Source: Xanthostigma xanthostigma | Taxonomy: Eukaryota > Arthropoda > Insecta > Raphidioptera > Raphidiidae | Direction of reading: 5' to 3' | DNA length: 64,000 nucleotides | Assembly (NCBI GenBank): GCA_963575645.1 | Contig: OY754473.1 | Coordinates: 2,356,001 to 2,420,000 of the forward strand | Part shown: piece by piece, positions 41,348 through 53,149 of the stretch | Position numbering within the stretch: position 1 is the first letter of the stretch | Layout of the letters: every line of letters begins with the position of its first letter | Made by a program: the position numbers and the translations under genes | Notes under the pieces: model-generated | Database searches by the model: none | What the model was told of the DNA's origin: nothing | The model's input: only the letters and a program-made list of their open reading frames with translations

Positions 41348-43117
41348 AGCTTTTTTCTGATTGGTCTGTAACAGCCACGAAGTGAGGATGTAAGAGAAGC
41401 GCTATGACGTCATAAGAGCAGTATTTCGGTTTTACGCGACAGCTTTATCCGATTTTTTCCCGCACATTTTGAGATTATCTAGAAAATGCTGATTTAAATT
41501 CATTTTAGTGGAAAAGTATTATTTTAAGTATTTTATAAAAGATATTTTTTTATTGGTCATTTGCAATATTTAATTTCTGAAGCAGTATTAAATAATTTTT
41601 TTATAATAGAATCTATTTTTGTACAGAATGTACGTTTTGTATAATTATTATGAGAAAGCCCAGTTATCGAAAGAAAATATATTTTTTATATAAACGAATA
41701 TATATACAATTTTAATTTATATTTTATATTGAAAATTTTATGAAAAACTTAGCTACTATAAATGTACAGCGCGTGTCAAAAGTTTCCCTGTTTCTACTAT
41801 TTTTGTTAAGGACAAATAGATAAAGTATCAATGCATCAATGTCAACCTTGATGCCAAATTGACAATGTAAAATGTTCTAAGCTTTTACATTATATTTATG
41901 CTCAATTTTGTAATTTTTTAAACGTTTCAGTTTAAAAATAGGTTTTGGAGCGAAATATCACTGCTTACTGTGAGTTTTGTCGTTTTTCTCAATAAAATCA
42001 TATAAATTAATTATTATTTTTGAATCTCGCGCGCTTTTTACGGCGTTTTCCACGCACAAAATGGCTTCTAAAAGGTACAGGAGGCGCTAGTGTATCCGCA
42101 ATCTATTAAATATATATATCTATGGTTCAGACACTCACAGGAAGGGAAATTTTTAACGGACGCCGTTCAGAATGTTTAACATTTGTCCGGGAAATACAGT
42201 GAAACATTTTAGTCGTTACGTTGGACATATAATGTTAATTTGTTACTTTAATTATATTTTTACATAATTACTTACGTTGTATGTATTGGTGCTAATTCGT
42301 TATTTATTCAGAAAAAAACGTAAAGTTTTTATTCAATCGTGTCAAAGTTTTCGTTTTTACTTTGCGAAGTTATACTTCTTTTGGCGCGTTGTAAACAAAC
42401 GATGCGCGCGCACACAGTAACACCAAAATTAACAGGATGAAGTTGGTCGCAGAAAAAGATAAAAATGAATCGTGTATAGACTCAGGACTGATGTGAAGAT
42501 AAGAAAGCTTTGACACGATAACAAGTTTACAGTTGGTAGTACCAATTCAGTATTGCTTTTGTTTTGTTTTTTTTTTTTGCAAGTTTGCAAGTGCCTTGTG
42601 AAGTTGCAGCTCTTCCCTTTAACTGTTCTTTCCCGATTCCGCGAGTTTTGTATTTTGCAAACTTCATTGCCATTTTTGTTATATAAAAGACTATTGAAAT
42701 AACTTTTATTTTTATATACTTTTGTTAAAAATGTGTACTTAAATATAACATTTTTATATATATTATTTATTTTTGTGTTTTGTAATCCTCGGTGAATTAA
42801 ACTTCCATTTTTGAAATAACGTTTTTGGAAATGAATATAGGAAATGGTTCCGACTGAAAAAATTCCTTCTTGATCGACTCGGGCCGAAATACAGCGATGG
42901 ACAAGTAGAATGTCGATAAGAAACCGTGACGACTCTTGCTAAGGTAAAGCAATGATTTTTTGATATTTTTCACTGAAGCCTGATTTTACTAGAATTTAAG
43001 GACGTATGCATTTTTTTTATATGAAACATCTAATAACGCGTTTTGTTGGAGTAACTGGCGCGACACTTTTATGGAATGACGTTACGTTTGTGTGCGTTGG
43101 ATTAAACATTGTATTAG

Positions 43118-43345
43118 TTGAAGGCGACATCCTGATAACGAGGCGAAATTTAGTTACTAGTATTTCGTTAGATGACAGCCATGACGCTTGCTTTGTGTAT
43201 GCGTTGGATTATAACTTGGATTTTGTTGAAGGCGACATCTAGATAACAGGGCGAAATTCAGTTACTAGTATTTCGTTAGATGACAGCCATGACGCTTGCT
43301 TTATGTGTATGCGTTGGATTATAACTTAGCTTTTATTCAAGGCGA
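43118..43345 (+). repeat. 108-bp tandem duplication
   Basis: GTTGAAGGCGACATC and AGTTACTAGTATTTCGTTAG recur 108 bp apart, with a third, decayed unit to about 43440. Non-coding. Confidence 0.75.
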
Positions 43346-43585
43346 TAACTAGACGACAGGGAAAAATTTTGTTTTTTGACAGGGTGAAATTTAGTTTCTA
43401 AAATTTTGTTAGTTGACAGGGCGATATTTAGTTACTAGAATTTTGTTTAAATTAATGTTTCACATCTGCCAGACGTCCCACATTTTTTTTATTGTTTTTA
43501 CAATTAGAGGTTACTGTAGCAGAGAATTGCCTTCCGATTTAAACAACAGATGTCAGTCACTTTGCTTTTAATTATGAATAGTGAG

Positions 43586-43891
43586 GTATAATACGCGCCA
43601 CGAATCTAAAAGGCTCGGAAGTTAGATGCGAATGCGGGCTTGCGCTTGTAGAGTCTGTTGAAAAACTACAAACTCGCAACTCAACTAAACTAAAATAACA
43701 ACTTGACTATAGCGTACTCGACTGTACTTTAAAGCAGGAAAGCGACAAAGGCAACGAGCGATCACGGCCAATCACCGACGAGCGCACGTTCCGTGCAGGT
43801 AGCTGGGAGTCTCAACGGCTCTAAAACGTGCCTTTGCGATGCTGTTTGTGACTAACTCCCGAACCTTTTAGATCCGTGGCGCGTATTATAC
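43586..43891 (+). mobile_element. MITE Z, copy 2
   Basis: Inverted ends GTATAATACGCGCCACGAAT plus CTAAAAGG and their complement at the right end. Very similar to 13702-14004. Confidence 0.75.
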
Positions 43892-44315
43892 CAAAATTTT
43901 AGGAGTTATCATCGGGCAGAAAAAAAATTAAAAACGTTTTTCTCAAAACAATTTATTAAGCCAACAAATTTCTAAAACAATAACATTTTTAAAATAATAT
44001 AAACCGTGAACATTGGTCGATTTTAACAACAAAAATATCACAAAACAGTTAAATTATTTGTTTGAACAACCCAAAAGCTTTTCTCAACTACAAACTAATA
44101 GAATTAACTAAAAAAAGGAACTTTATTTTAAAAAAATAACGCCGTAAATCTACTTAAGGCTTGACGCACAAAATCTCGGTCCATCAATGCTCTCAGGAGA
44201 TCGCAATACTCTTTCGTTCCACATAAAATGCAACATAAACCCGGTGTATCACAATATATTTCTTCATCCAAATTTTTGATTAACGTCTGAATAGATCTCT
44301 TCAAATTAATAAAAT

Positions 44316-44425
44316 TGTCGACCAATTTTTTTCAGACAATATACTGACAAAAATAAAATATTATAAATCAATAAAATTTTTGTCAATATATTGTCTGAAA
44401 AAAAATTGGTCGACAGTTTTATTTA
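44316..44425. repeat. Fold-back sequence (TTGGTCGACAATTTTATTT)
   Basis: GTCGACCAATTTTTTTCAGAC on the left pairs with GTCTGAAAAAAAATTGGTCG on the right over about 45 bp. Related sequences occur at 55430-55925. A Tigger-like element inserted at its right edge. Confidence 0.65.
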
Positions 44426-44933
44426 CAGTGTAAACTCTTTATAACGAAACTCAAGGGACCGAGCATTTTTTATCGTTATAGAGAGTTACCGTTATATGGA
44501 GTGAAGAAAGAAAAACAACCAAATTAACAATAATCTTCAATGTACTGTATAATCTCTTTATAACGAATTTTAAGGGACCGAACATTTTTTTCGTTATAAA
44601 GAATTTTCGTTATATGGAGGGAAGAAAGAAAAATAACCAATTTTTCAATGTGGTGGAATAATCTTCATTAAATAATAGGAATTTTTCGATAAGTTTGGCG
44701 TCATCAAGTGCTTGTTGAATAGATGGTGATGGTTCAGAATGGTCCTCTCTATGTCTGTAAACATTTGCTGACGCCTAAATATGAACATATTTCTTCATAA
44801 TAGAGAATGGCTGTTGCGTTATAAAGAGGGTATTAATGTATAGGTTTTAAGGTAAACCAACCAAATCGTAAAAATTTCGACGTTATAGGGAATTTTTCGT
44901 TATAACGAAGGATGTTATAAAGAGTTTACACTG
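44426..44933. mobile_element. Tigger/pogo-like 508-bp element, copy 2
   Basis: Same length and ends as 36045-36552, with TA on both sides. By eye I find only two base differences, both near the right end, so one or both copies moved very recently. Confidence 0.88.
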
Positions 44934-45132
44934 TATTTGAATATTTCTTCATCGTTGAATCATTTTTACAAAAAATTTCAAACAGATATGTCGCTAAAGA
45001 AGTTCACTTCTAAAGACACCTTTGTTTAGTCCAGAGAAATTCGATTGCGACAGACATACAGATCGAACTGCCATCTTTGAGCGAACTTATAGACTGAGAT
45101 CTCGAAGTCTAGCCTCAAATTTGTTCGGTTTA

Positions 45133-45746
45133 CTATAAACAAAAATTTCTTTCCGTTCTCAATTTTGCACTGAGCGTTTGTACAAGGTCATCCATGCCCG
45201 GCCTTGAAACCAAATTAATGTTCTCGTCGGCATCGAAATCGTGATTGTACAACTCCCTGCTGTAAGTAACGTTGCAATCGGCTTTACAAACCGCGTTGTC
45301 AAACTTGACCCATTCGGTGTATCGCAACGATCGCGTCCTCATCGTGTACCCCATGATCGTAATTTCGCCGAGCCTCGGCTTATCGCTGTTCGGTGATTTG
45401 GTCGGAAACAGCCCCGGTCTCGGATATTGACTGAACGCCGACAAGTTCTCGAATTCGCAACATCGATCTTCCGATCCGACATCGTTGTTATAAGTTTGAA
45501 TTAGAGACAGTAAACTGATGCCTTCCGTGCAGAGTTTGGAGACGGGAAATTCGGCGTCACATCGAGGAACGCTCGGAGCTATGTGAGTCAGTTCGACGAG
45601 TGTTGGGAAGATGTCGAGCAGTTGTACCGGCTCCTCGACGATGATTGGACCGTCGATCGTTGGCGTGTACAGAATAAACGGTACTCTGGTGGCGATTTCG
45701 TAGTTACTGAATTTCGACCATTCACCGTGCTCTCCGAGTGACCAAC
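45133..45746 (-). CDS. IDS: IDS coding exon 4 with stop
   Basis: Begins [20 protein letters not shown] and ends RTERNFCL then TAG. Includes SQYPRP and the [15 protein letters not shown] segment conserved in IDS. Acceptor TTTTAAAG is weak but phase and homology fix it. Confidence 0.94.
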
Positions 45747-48700
45747 CTTTAAAAAAATAAACGTCAACTTCGAACAGAAATGTTCCCGAAGGCAAAAAGA
45801 AAATACAAGTTTAATATTTATTTTTAAAAAACAAACTAAAAAACTATTGAGTACTGAGTGGTACCAGACTTAATTTTTACCACCTGATGGCACCACTAGC
45901 AAGTCAAATTTCAGTACAGTTTATGTTTTTTGACACCCGATGGCGCCACCTGCAAGCGAGGTATCTGTCATTCAAACCATTAAGCTCTAAACGTTTGACA
46001 CATACCTTACTCGTCACTAGTGTTATCTGATGAATATAAATAAGGTAGCCCGCTATACAGTATGTAAACGCGTAAGGTGCACATAGGGAAATTAGCATTG
46101 GGAAAAAATACTTGGATCAGAGTTAGCCATGACTGCATTAATTGTTATTTCTATTGAATTATCGTGGTAATCTTGAGGATTTCTATTTTATTTTGATTTA
46201 TTTTTATTTTACTTGGCTTTTTTAATATTAAAAAGCTCTTATAAATCATTATTTTAATTTTTTTGTACAAAAATAAAACAAAAAAACAACTCCATCTGTT
46301 TGGAAACATCTCATTCAAAAAATGTCTGACTGGTATGACATATGCGCGCTGGTAAATCAGTGACCCGATGTCTTTAGGTTCAACACGAATAGGCGGAGAT
46401 ATTTGATCTCGTACCATATTTAAGTATTTTTGGGAATTTAATGTCCCATTAATAAAAAAAGTCCAATTATGCTGTAATCATTTGAATATTTTCTTCGGTA
46501 GTATACACATTCATTTTGCAAAAGAATATTATCTGTCAAATTAAAAAACAAGATTTCAAGGCTCACTCTGATCCAGTCATTTTTTCCCAATGTTAATTTC
46601 CCTATGTGCACCTTACGTGTTTACATACTGTATACTGTTATTCTATACCGACCATAAGAATAAAATCGCAATCGAACCATTAGAGTGTAAAGATATATAT
46701 CTGTATTTTTTAAGCCTTAAGCATTGGCGTATCCAGGGGGACAAAACAATCACAGGGGACCCAGCTTAAAAAAATTCTAATTTGCCCCCTCCTGGATCTA
46801 AAGATGGGTACGCCCATGTTATCGTCATAGAAAAAGACAAAGTATGCAAGTACATCAACCAATCCTATCATCGGAAAAATCAGGGAATTACATCGAAGAA
46901 AGAGACGCAGATATATTTTCGATACGCTTTGTTGCCTTCACTCACCCCCACATTGAGTAGATAGACAATTAATCATATAGTTAATTAATAGATACTAGTG
47001 TGACCTGTGCGAATTATTCGCACTAAATAAGTATAATAATTATCACTTTACAAAATTATTTTTTAAATATGATTGCAGGTATTCAATTCGTTTCTAATTT
47101 TGCACACTGCTTATAACGTTCTTCTTTTTGTTGTATTACAACATGAAGATCAGATGACAGATCGAAGAAATATTTTACTAAAATTGTCATATAGAGGCGC
47201 AAGTAGCAAAAGCGTTGAGCTAAGCCGTCAGATGGCATCATGCAGCATTGCTGTGACGTTGTTCAGCGTTGCTCGCTGTTTCAAAATTAAAGCCGTTAGA
47301 TGGCAGACGTTGTTCAGCGTTGCTGTATTTTAATTAATTTACAAAAACAAAAGCAATCATAAATTTTTTAGTTGTCGATGTCAGTAGAGCAAGCAATTAT
47401 CTGTAAAATGATATATAATTTATGTGGAGAAATTGCGAGGTTTTTTTCTAAAAAGGGAGGCAAACATCTTTAACCTCAGCGTATTAATATATATATGTAG
47501 CCCACAAACAATTACACTGTTGACCAAATAAATGCCGCCTTTAGTTTTTCTGTTACATTTTTATTATTGTGAGATTATTGATTTTAAAACTACTATACCA
47601 TGATCTCCGATAAGAACGACGATGGTATCGTCGTCGATTTTCTCCAAAAGCTGTCCGATTAAACCGTCAATGTAAGAAACGGCCGCATGATAACTTTGAG
47701 TAATGCGTTCGGCCCACTCTTGCGGCATCTGGCCAAACGGAAACGTTATGTTCAACTTGTCGATATCGTCCCGCCTTCGAACATCTGTCCAAGGGTTCCA
47801 AGCCACGTCGGGTAAGTCGTAAGGTCGGTTTCGATTCGGTGCTGCAGTTACGTTTTCTAATGGATGAAGAGCTGTAACGACAACAACGGTGTGTTGAATG
47901 TATTTTTTTCGCGATGACAATCGGCGTCGAAACGATTCGCAGAAGCGTCTCTATCAGCCGATCGCGGGAAACAAATAGCTATGTTCCAACCTCTCTGAGA
48001 ACGGTAACAGTCATGCGCAGTAGCTAAATCGTGTAATCGGCGTCGAAACGATTTGCAAAAGCGTCTCTATCGGCCGATCGCAGGAAACAAATAAATAGCT
48101 ATGCTCCAACCTCTCTGAGAACGGTAACCGAACCGTCACAGTCATGCGCAGTAGCTAAAACTTTTTCTAAAACCGATAGTTTCGTTTTCATTACTGCGCG
48201 TTTCGTTTTAGTTACTACGCAGAGAGATTGGAACAGAGCTAATATAACAGTAGGAACAGCCTAAGGTCTTTATAAAAATTTTCTTCTTCGTATCAAAATC
48301 TTATAAAAGGTTGGCTCAATTACCTAAGTACTTCCGAGGAAACTTGAGCGGTATATGAGGCTTATGAAAACCGACCGCCAAGAAATACGGTTCGTTTTCA
48401 ACTTCGTTCTCCCGGTTCTCCAGAAATGCTATCGCCTCTTTGAGCGATTGCAAGTCCGGCAGCGTGCCCTCCGGTTGAAATTCGACTGTCACCGGGCAGA
48501 CCAGATTTCTCGCGCGTTTTCCATCGTCACCCATGCAAACGTGCGCTTCTTTGTACCGTTCGGTCGAGGGGTGGTACGGTTTGTACGTCCAGCTGTACGG
48601 ATAATCGTCGGTCCAGTTAGATGACGCGCCCGGATGAAACACTTTGCCGATCGAATGAGTCCGGTACCCGTTTTCTTTGAAGAGCTGAGGCAGAGTGGTG

Positions 48701-50988
48701 TAATTGCCGGCGCTTTCCCTCCAGTAACTGTAAAAATCGTACAGGCGCAGCGTATCCGGAGTGCGACTCGTCAAGAAAGAAACTCTGCTCGGGGCGCAGA
48801 GCGCTTGCTACGGAGGAAAGTTTTTTTTAGTCGTATTTCTCAGAGGTAAGTTAAAATTAGTGATGTGCTGGATATCTGTATCCGTTAGTTTTTGGCGGAT
48901 CTTTTACCTTATTAATTTTCAATTCATAGATGAAATTTTATATATATAGGTGATTAGGTAATAATGAAAAACTGTTAAATTCTATTTAGATTATTTTAAT
49001 TTTTTAAAATCGTATTTGGCACCTTTATATTGCAAACATTTATCGTAGTGAGTACCATACCAATAGTACATAACTCAAAGGTACTAAAAAACTATTTTTA
49101 TAATGAGATATTGCACATCGATCTTTGGAAAGAGACAATCTGTTATGAGAGTTAACTCTTACTTTTTCCCATAGCAGATAGTCTCTTTCCAAAGGTCGAT
49201 GTGCAATATTTACCGCCGCGTACTCTAAGAAAGTTAAGATCCGTATCAGCGGATCTTGAAACCAAGTATCCGTATTCAGATCCGTATCCGCGGATATACA
49301 TTTATAACGATCCGGCACATCACTAGTTAAAATTTGCTAATCGGATCGTGCACGAAACATTTAAATGTTGGAAACGACTAATATTACTGTGCCGCTCTAC
49401 TAGTAATGTTATTATAGATGCGAGTCAAATTATTGATAACTCCAAAATTACGTCTAATCCTTAAAAAAAATGTTTTGCTTGGCTTAGGAATTGGCGAGGG
49501 CCTGTAATAAAAACGGTGTGCTTTTGTGAGGTTATCGGAAGGTTTGAAGGTAAGTGCCTACATATTTCTTTTACTTAGCTAATGGACTAAGAGCTGGCTA
49601 CGGAGAAAATGGGTGACTCGGTGCAGAGCTGAAAATTTGCAGAATAATAGGAGATAGTACAAGTAAGTAGGGAAAAAATTGCCAGAAGGTTAGGCGGAAG
49701 ATAAAGAGCCGCCAGAAGGCGCTAATGTTGCGAAAAATCAGTGCACTTCTGGCAATTTCTATACTTATTCTGTAATTCAAAACTAGATTATATATTATAC
49801 ATTATACAGATTGTATCAAATCAAAACAGTCCATAGAACATTCTGTGTGTAAGACAGAGACGATATTATATAAAGCACTAAAGCAGTAAGTAAGAATGAG
49901 ATAAATGATCGCTAATAGCTAGTTACTGTAGTTATACAATCTGATAGTATCGTCTTTGTTTTCTACAGTAAAAATCACAATTTTATCAAATGTCAGTATT
50001 CACTAGTGAAATTATTGATAAAATGGCTATTTATACTGCTCGGGAAAAAATCCAAATAGTTAAATGGTTTTATGGTGGTAATTCAACCGCCAACATAATA
50101 AATTTATTTGTAGTTGTTTTAATTGATAAATTGGTAAAAAGATTTACAATGTACGTAATTATTTATTTACGTAACCACAGTAACTATATTAGCGATCATT
50201 TATCTCATTCTTACTTACTGCTTTGGATCTTTATATATCGTCTCTGTCTTACACACAGAATGTCCTATGGACCGTTTTGATTTGATACAATCTGTATAGT
50301 TATACTGAAAATTCAAACATGATATAATAATTACATTCGACAAATATTCAAAATTATTAATGACATTTTTATAGAAATAAAATTAAATAAATTAATAAAA
50401 TTACGTTGTTATAACAACGTAATTTTATTAATGAAAATATATGACGATTAATTTTATTTCTATCAAAATGTCATTAATAATTTTGAATATTTGTCGAATG
50501 TAATTATTATATCATGTTTGAATTTTCAGTATGCCCTTATAACTATATAATGTATAATATATAATCTAGTTTTGAATTACAGAATAAATATAGAAATTGC
50601 CAGAAGTGCACTGATTTTTCGCAACATTAGCGCCTTCTGGCGGCTCTTTATCTTCCGCCTAACCTTCTGGCAGTTTTTTCCCTACTTACTTGTACTATCT
50701 CCTATTATTCTGCAAATTTTCAGCTCTGCACCGAGTCACCCATTTTCTCCGTAGACAGCTCTCCGTCTATAAGGACCTTAATATTCTAAAATTTGTTTAA
50801 AAATTAACCTGCGCATAAGCGTGTTTGAAAACAATGGCCTTCTCAGCTAATTGATCAATATTAGGAGTATGTGCGTTTTTGTCACCGTACGACCCTAAAG
50901 CTGGTCTTAAGTCGTCAACAACAATAAACAAAACGTTCAACGTCAGCACAGATCCGACGAGAAAATACAAAAAGATAATATTTATCAT
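45133..50988 (-). CDS. IDS: Iduronate-2-sulfatase, complete
   Basis: Lysosomal sulfatase that removes the 2-O-sulfate of iduronate from heparan and dermatan sulfate (family knowledge). Seen: four exons (50988-50809, 48807-48324, 47871-47599, 45746-45133) join in phase to 516 aa, close to human IDS (550). Residues 1-17 are a hydrophobic signal peptide. Metal and catalytic residues are present: DD at 25-26, Cys64 in CAPSR (converted to formylglycine), GKVFHPG, HKPH, and DH at 311-312 in GDHGW, followed by GEHGEW. At least five N-glycosylation sequons are seen (NYT, NWT, NVT, NIT, NVT). The C-terminus is shorter than in mammals. The product needs the formylglycine-generating enzyme, which is not in this window. 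Introns hold hAT, Tc3-like and fold-back elements; no exon is damaged. The diagnostic segments RLYDF.SYWR and YNPW-like VAWNPW separate it from other sulfatases. Confidence 0.95.
46058..46630. mobile_element. Tc3-like element with transposase remnant, IDS intron 3
   Basis: Ends CAGTATGTAAACGCGTAAGG and its complement at the right, TA on both sides. The minus strand (46417-46290 region and upstream) encodes [18 protein letters not shown] and [13 protein letters not shown], fragments of a DDE transposase of the Tc3/IS630 type near its last catalytic segment. Frame decayed. Confidence 0.8.
46993..47490 (-). mobile_element. Helitron-like repeat, copy 2, IDS intron 3
   Basis: Reverse copy of 31950-32536, starting CTAGTGTGACCTGTGCGAAT (the 3' end in reverse). 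The right limit is TTAATATAT near 47490. Shorter by a missing internal block. Confidence 0.55.
47599..47871 (-). CDS. IDS: IDS coding exon 3
   Basis: Acceptor CGTTACAG. Reads [12 protein letters not shown] to VVLIGDH plus one base of Gly; donor G|GTATAG. Contains the metal ligands Asp-His. Confidence 0.95.
47919..48160 (+). repeat. About 115-bp direct duplication in IDS intron 2
   Basis: ATCGGCGTCGAAACGATTCG recurs about 115 bp later, and each unit ends with CTCTCTGAGAACGGTAAC plus CAGTCATGCGCAGTAGC. The intron is only 452 bp, so the duplication is about half of it. Confidence 0.8.
48324..48807 (-). CDS. IDS: IDS coding exon 2 (catalytic Cys)
   Basis: Acceptor TCCGTAG, then [19 protein letters not shown] to FPRKYL and one base. 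Holds the formylglycine Cys, the GKVFHPG lysine and HKPH. Donor GTAATT. Confidence 0.95.
48858..49325. mobile_element. hAT element, 468 bp, perfect 8-bp duplication, IDS intron 1
   Basis: Ends TAGTGATGTGCTGGATATC and GATCCGGCACATCACTA, flanked by GTTAAAAT at 48850-48857 and 49326-49333. A nested hairpin occurs at 49095-49215 (GATATTGCACATCGA and GATAGTCTCTTTCC-type arms). It starts 50 bp before the exon 2 acceptor. Confidence 0.87.
49583..50770. mobile_element. Fold-back element Y, full copy with nested MITE
   Basis: Outer arms of about 350 bp are near-perfect complements (left GAGCTGGCTACGGAGAAAAT, right its complement), meeting at ACGTTGTTATAACAACGT near 50411. A 488-bp Tc3-like element (49807-50294) inserted in the left arm. 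Deleted relative at 3769-4242. Confidence 0.8.
49807..50294 (+). mobile_element. Tc3-like MITE W, copy 1
   Basis: Ends CAGATTGTATCAAATCAAAA and its complement, TA on both sides. An ATG at 50023 reads [19 protein letters not shown], like the N-terminal helix-turn-helix (DUF4817 type) of Tc3-like transposases; the frame ends soon after. Copy 2 is at 56191-56657. Confidence 0.8.
50809..50988 (-). CDS. IDS: IDS coding exon 1 (signal peptide, DDLRP)
   Basis: ATG at 50988, 60 codons, ends AYAQ|GTTAAT in phase 0. Encodes the signal peptide and the first metal-binding pair in VVDDLRP. The intronic fold-back element Y ends about 38 bp past the donor. Confidence 0.93.
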
Positions 50989-52540
50989 TTTGTCCGATTA
51001 GCGATTCCGATTAGAACGCTTCGTTTTGACAGATAATTGGATGTTATTCCACCTCCATAGTAGTTGAATCAGCTGTTTGTGGATTGACAGCTTTGTCAGT
51101 TTGTGTTGTAAAAATAATTAAATTAATTTTAATAGCTTTCAGTCGCAACTTAATGTATTTATTCGCGTGAATAGCGCGTTCGACCAATTTCCCAACTGCA
51201 TCAGTTGCACGAATTAACAATTTTTTTGTGATATTTATATTTTTATTGACGATTTTAATTTCGTCGTGACGTCACAGTTTGTATCAGCTGTCATGTCAGT
51301 GAAAATGACGCAGTTTTAAAGAAGAGATTGTTTTTTTTATTTTATATTCTTCCGAAATATATGTGAGTATTATCGAATCGATTAGAAAATGTTGTTTTGA
51401 AACGAGTGCTGCTTTGTCGAGGCGTTATTTTAGTGAAAAACGTCAAGTTTGAACGTAAAATCGTTGTTGTTATTATGTCATTTCTTTGTCCTTGCTCAAG
51501 CGATGTTTGTTTGTGTGCGTAATTCAATATTTGTGATTTTTTTAAAACGTTTTGTTTTGTCACGGAAAATAAAAATATTAAACTATTAATCAGTACTGCA
51601 ATTGGACAAAGAATGTGTTAGGTCAAAAATACAATATTAGTTTTGCTTTTGTTTACAATAATAAAGTAAGTAATTATCAACATTTGGTATGTTATTTTTT
51701 TCAAATGGCTACTCCCACCTTTCGTTTGTTTCACAATAAAGGTAGAATTTCGTAATAATGGAGCTGATATTTATGCAATATATTTAGAATATTGAACGAT
51801 GATACATTTGACCTGTTTTTAGAAAGGTTTTGCATGAAAGATGCACGTTTTGCATAATTTTGCATATTATGCTTGTGCAATAATTTCTTTTGTTTTAAGT
51901 GATTCATTTTATTACGTGTCTTTTACTATAATCGGAGTTTGTCTCATTTTTACGCATATTTTGTAAGATTTCGTGGAATTATTCTTGTTTAATTGAATAA
52001 TAACATATACATAGTTCGTTCCATAAAAATTCCAGTATGTATTTGAAAAGTTGACAGTTTAAAAATTGAATACGCATGAATCAAATTTACATGCATCTGT
52101 AAAAATGTAAATAAACAAAACTGAAAAGTAAACGCCAGCAACTGTCGGGCCTCTGATAATAATAAAATATAATTGGAATATGCAAAGAAACTACATATTA
52201 AGAGATAGCTAAGTATTTAATTTTTTATCGAAAAACTTGTTTCTACAATTTATTATCTTTTCTATAAAACAAAAGAACGAACAAACGTCAGTAGTTGTTT
52301 TGCGCTAATAGATATAAAAATTATATTTGTTTTGTTTTTTCTTTATTTTGTGTTTTTCTCGGTTTATTCTAATTTATTTCAGTTGTTAGTAAATAGGTAT
52401 AGAGAGCTTAATATTCATTAAAATATACTGAATAAAATTCAACAGATAAATTAAGTTTTGTAAAAAATTGACTGTTTTTCAATAAAATTTATTAGAAAAT
52501 TAAATATACAAGTATAAAAGTTTCACAAAAAAAATAATAT
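50989..52540. other. Upstream region of IDS, no gene seen
   Basis: Lies between divergent IDS and BCAS3. 50989-51300 probably contains the IDS promoter and 5' UTR. 51300-52540 is AT-rich without recognised structure. Confidence 0.5.
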
Positions 52541-53070
52541 TGTTTATTCAACACGCGTGAGTAATATGTAATTTCGGGGCCCTGCTAAACGTGGGAGAAA
52601 TAATATATTACTTCACTATAGTGTAATAATGAATTTTCTGGCGTGGGAGAAATAATGTATTACTTCACTAGTGTAATAATGAATTTTCTGGACCAATAGA
52701 AACTCAGTAGCAAGCCCAAGCGCTAAATAATGAAAAAAACTGCAAGTAGCTTCTGGACCAATAGGAACGTGGTAGGCGGTATTGTATACTTATATGAAAA
52801 CAGCATCGCAATTCAGCGAAATCATGGCAATCTTGTGTATACACTGACGGTGGTACGTCAATCAATGAAGTGATTTATTATTTTTCCCTCTTTTATCAGG
52901 GCCCCGATTACATATTACTCCTGCTAGTTGAATAAAGTATTATGTGCGACTATTGATCGAAGGAGAATATTCCACTCGCGTGTGTTTTACCGCACTCGCT
53001 GCGCTCGTGCGGCAAATTTCACGCTCATGGAATCTTCTCCTTCTCTCACTAGTCGCACAATATACTATTA
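52541..53070 (+). repeat. Dispersed repeat X, copy 3
   Basis: From TATTCAACACGCGTGAGT to CGCACAATATACTATTA. More diverged interior than copies 1 and 2, but the terminal hairpin is kept. Confidence 0.7.
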
Positions 53071-53149
53071 AGTTAATCTAATCCTCGAAATAATAAAAAC
53101 TTTTATAAACAGTGGTGAAATATTTATATTAGATATCGTGTCCGTCCTG

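Larger units (their letters stand above)
40106..45132. other. Intergenic region between the BTB/ankyrin gene and IDS
   Basis: Holds the 3' UTRs of two converging genes and mobile elements, listed separately. 41348-43117 and 43900-44315 show no recognised gene or repeat beyond AT-rich sequence. No AATAAA can be assigned with confidence to either gene. Confidence 0.5.
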
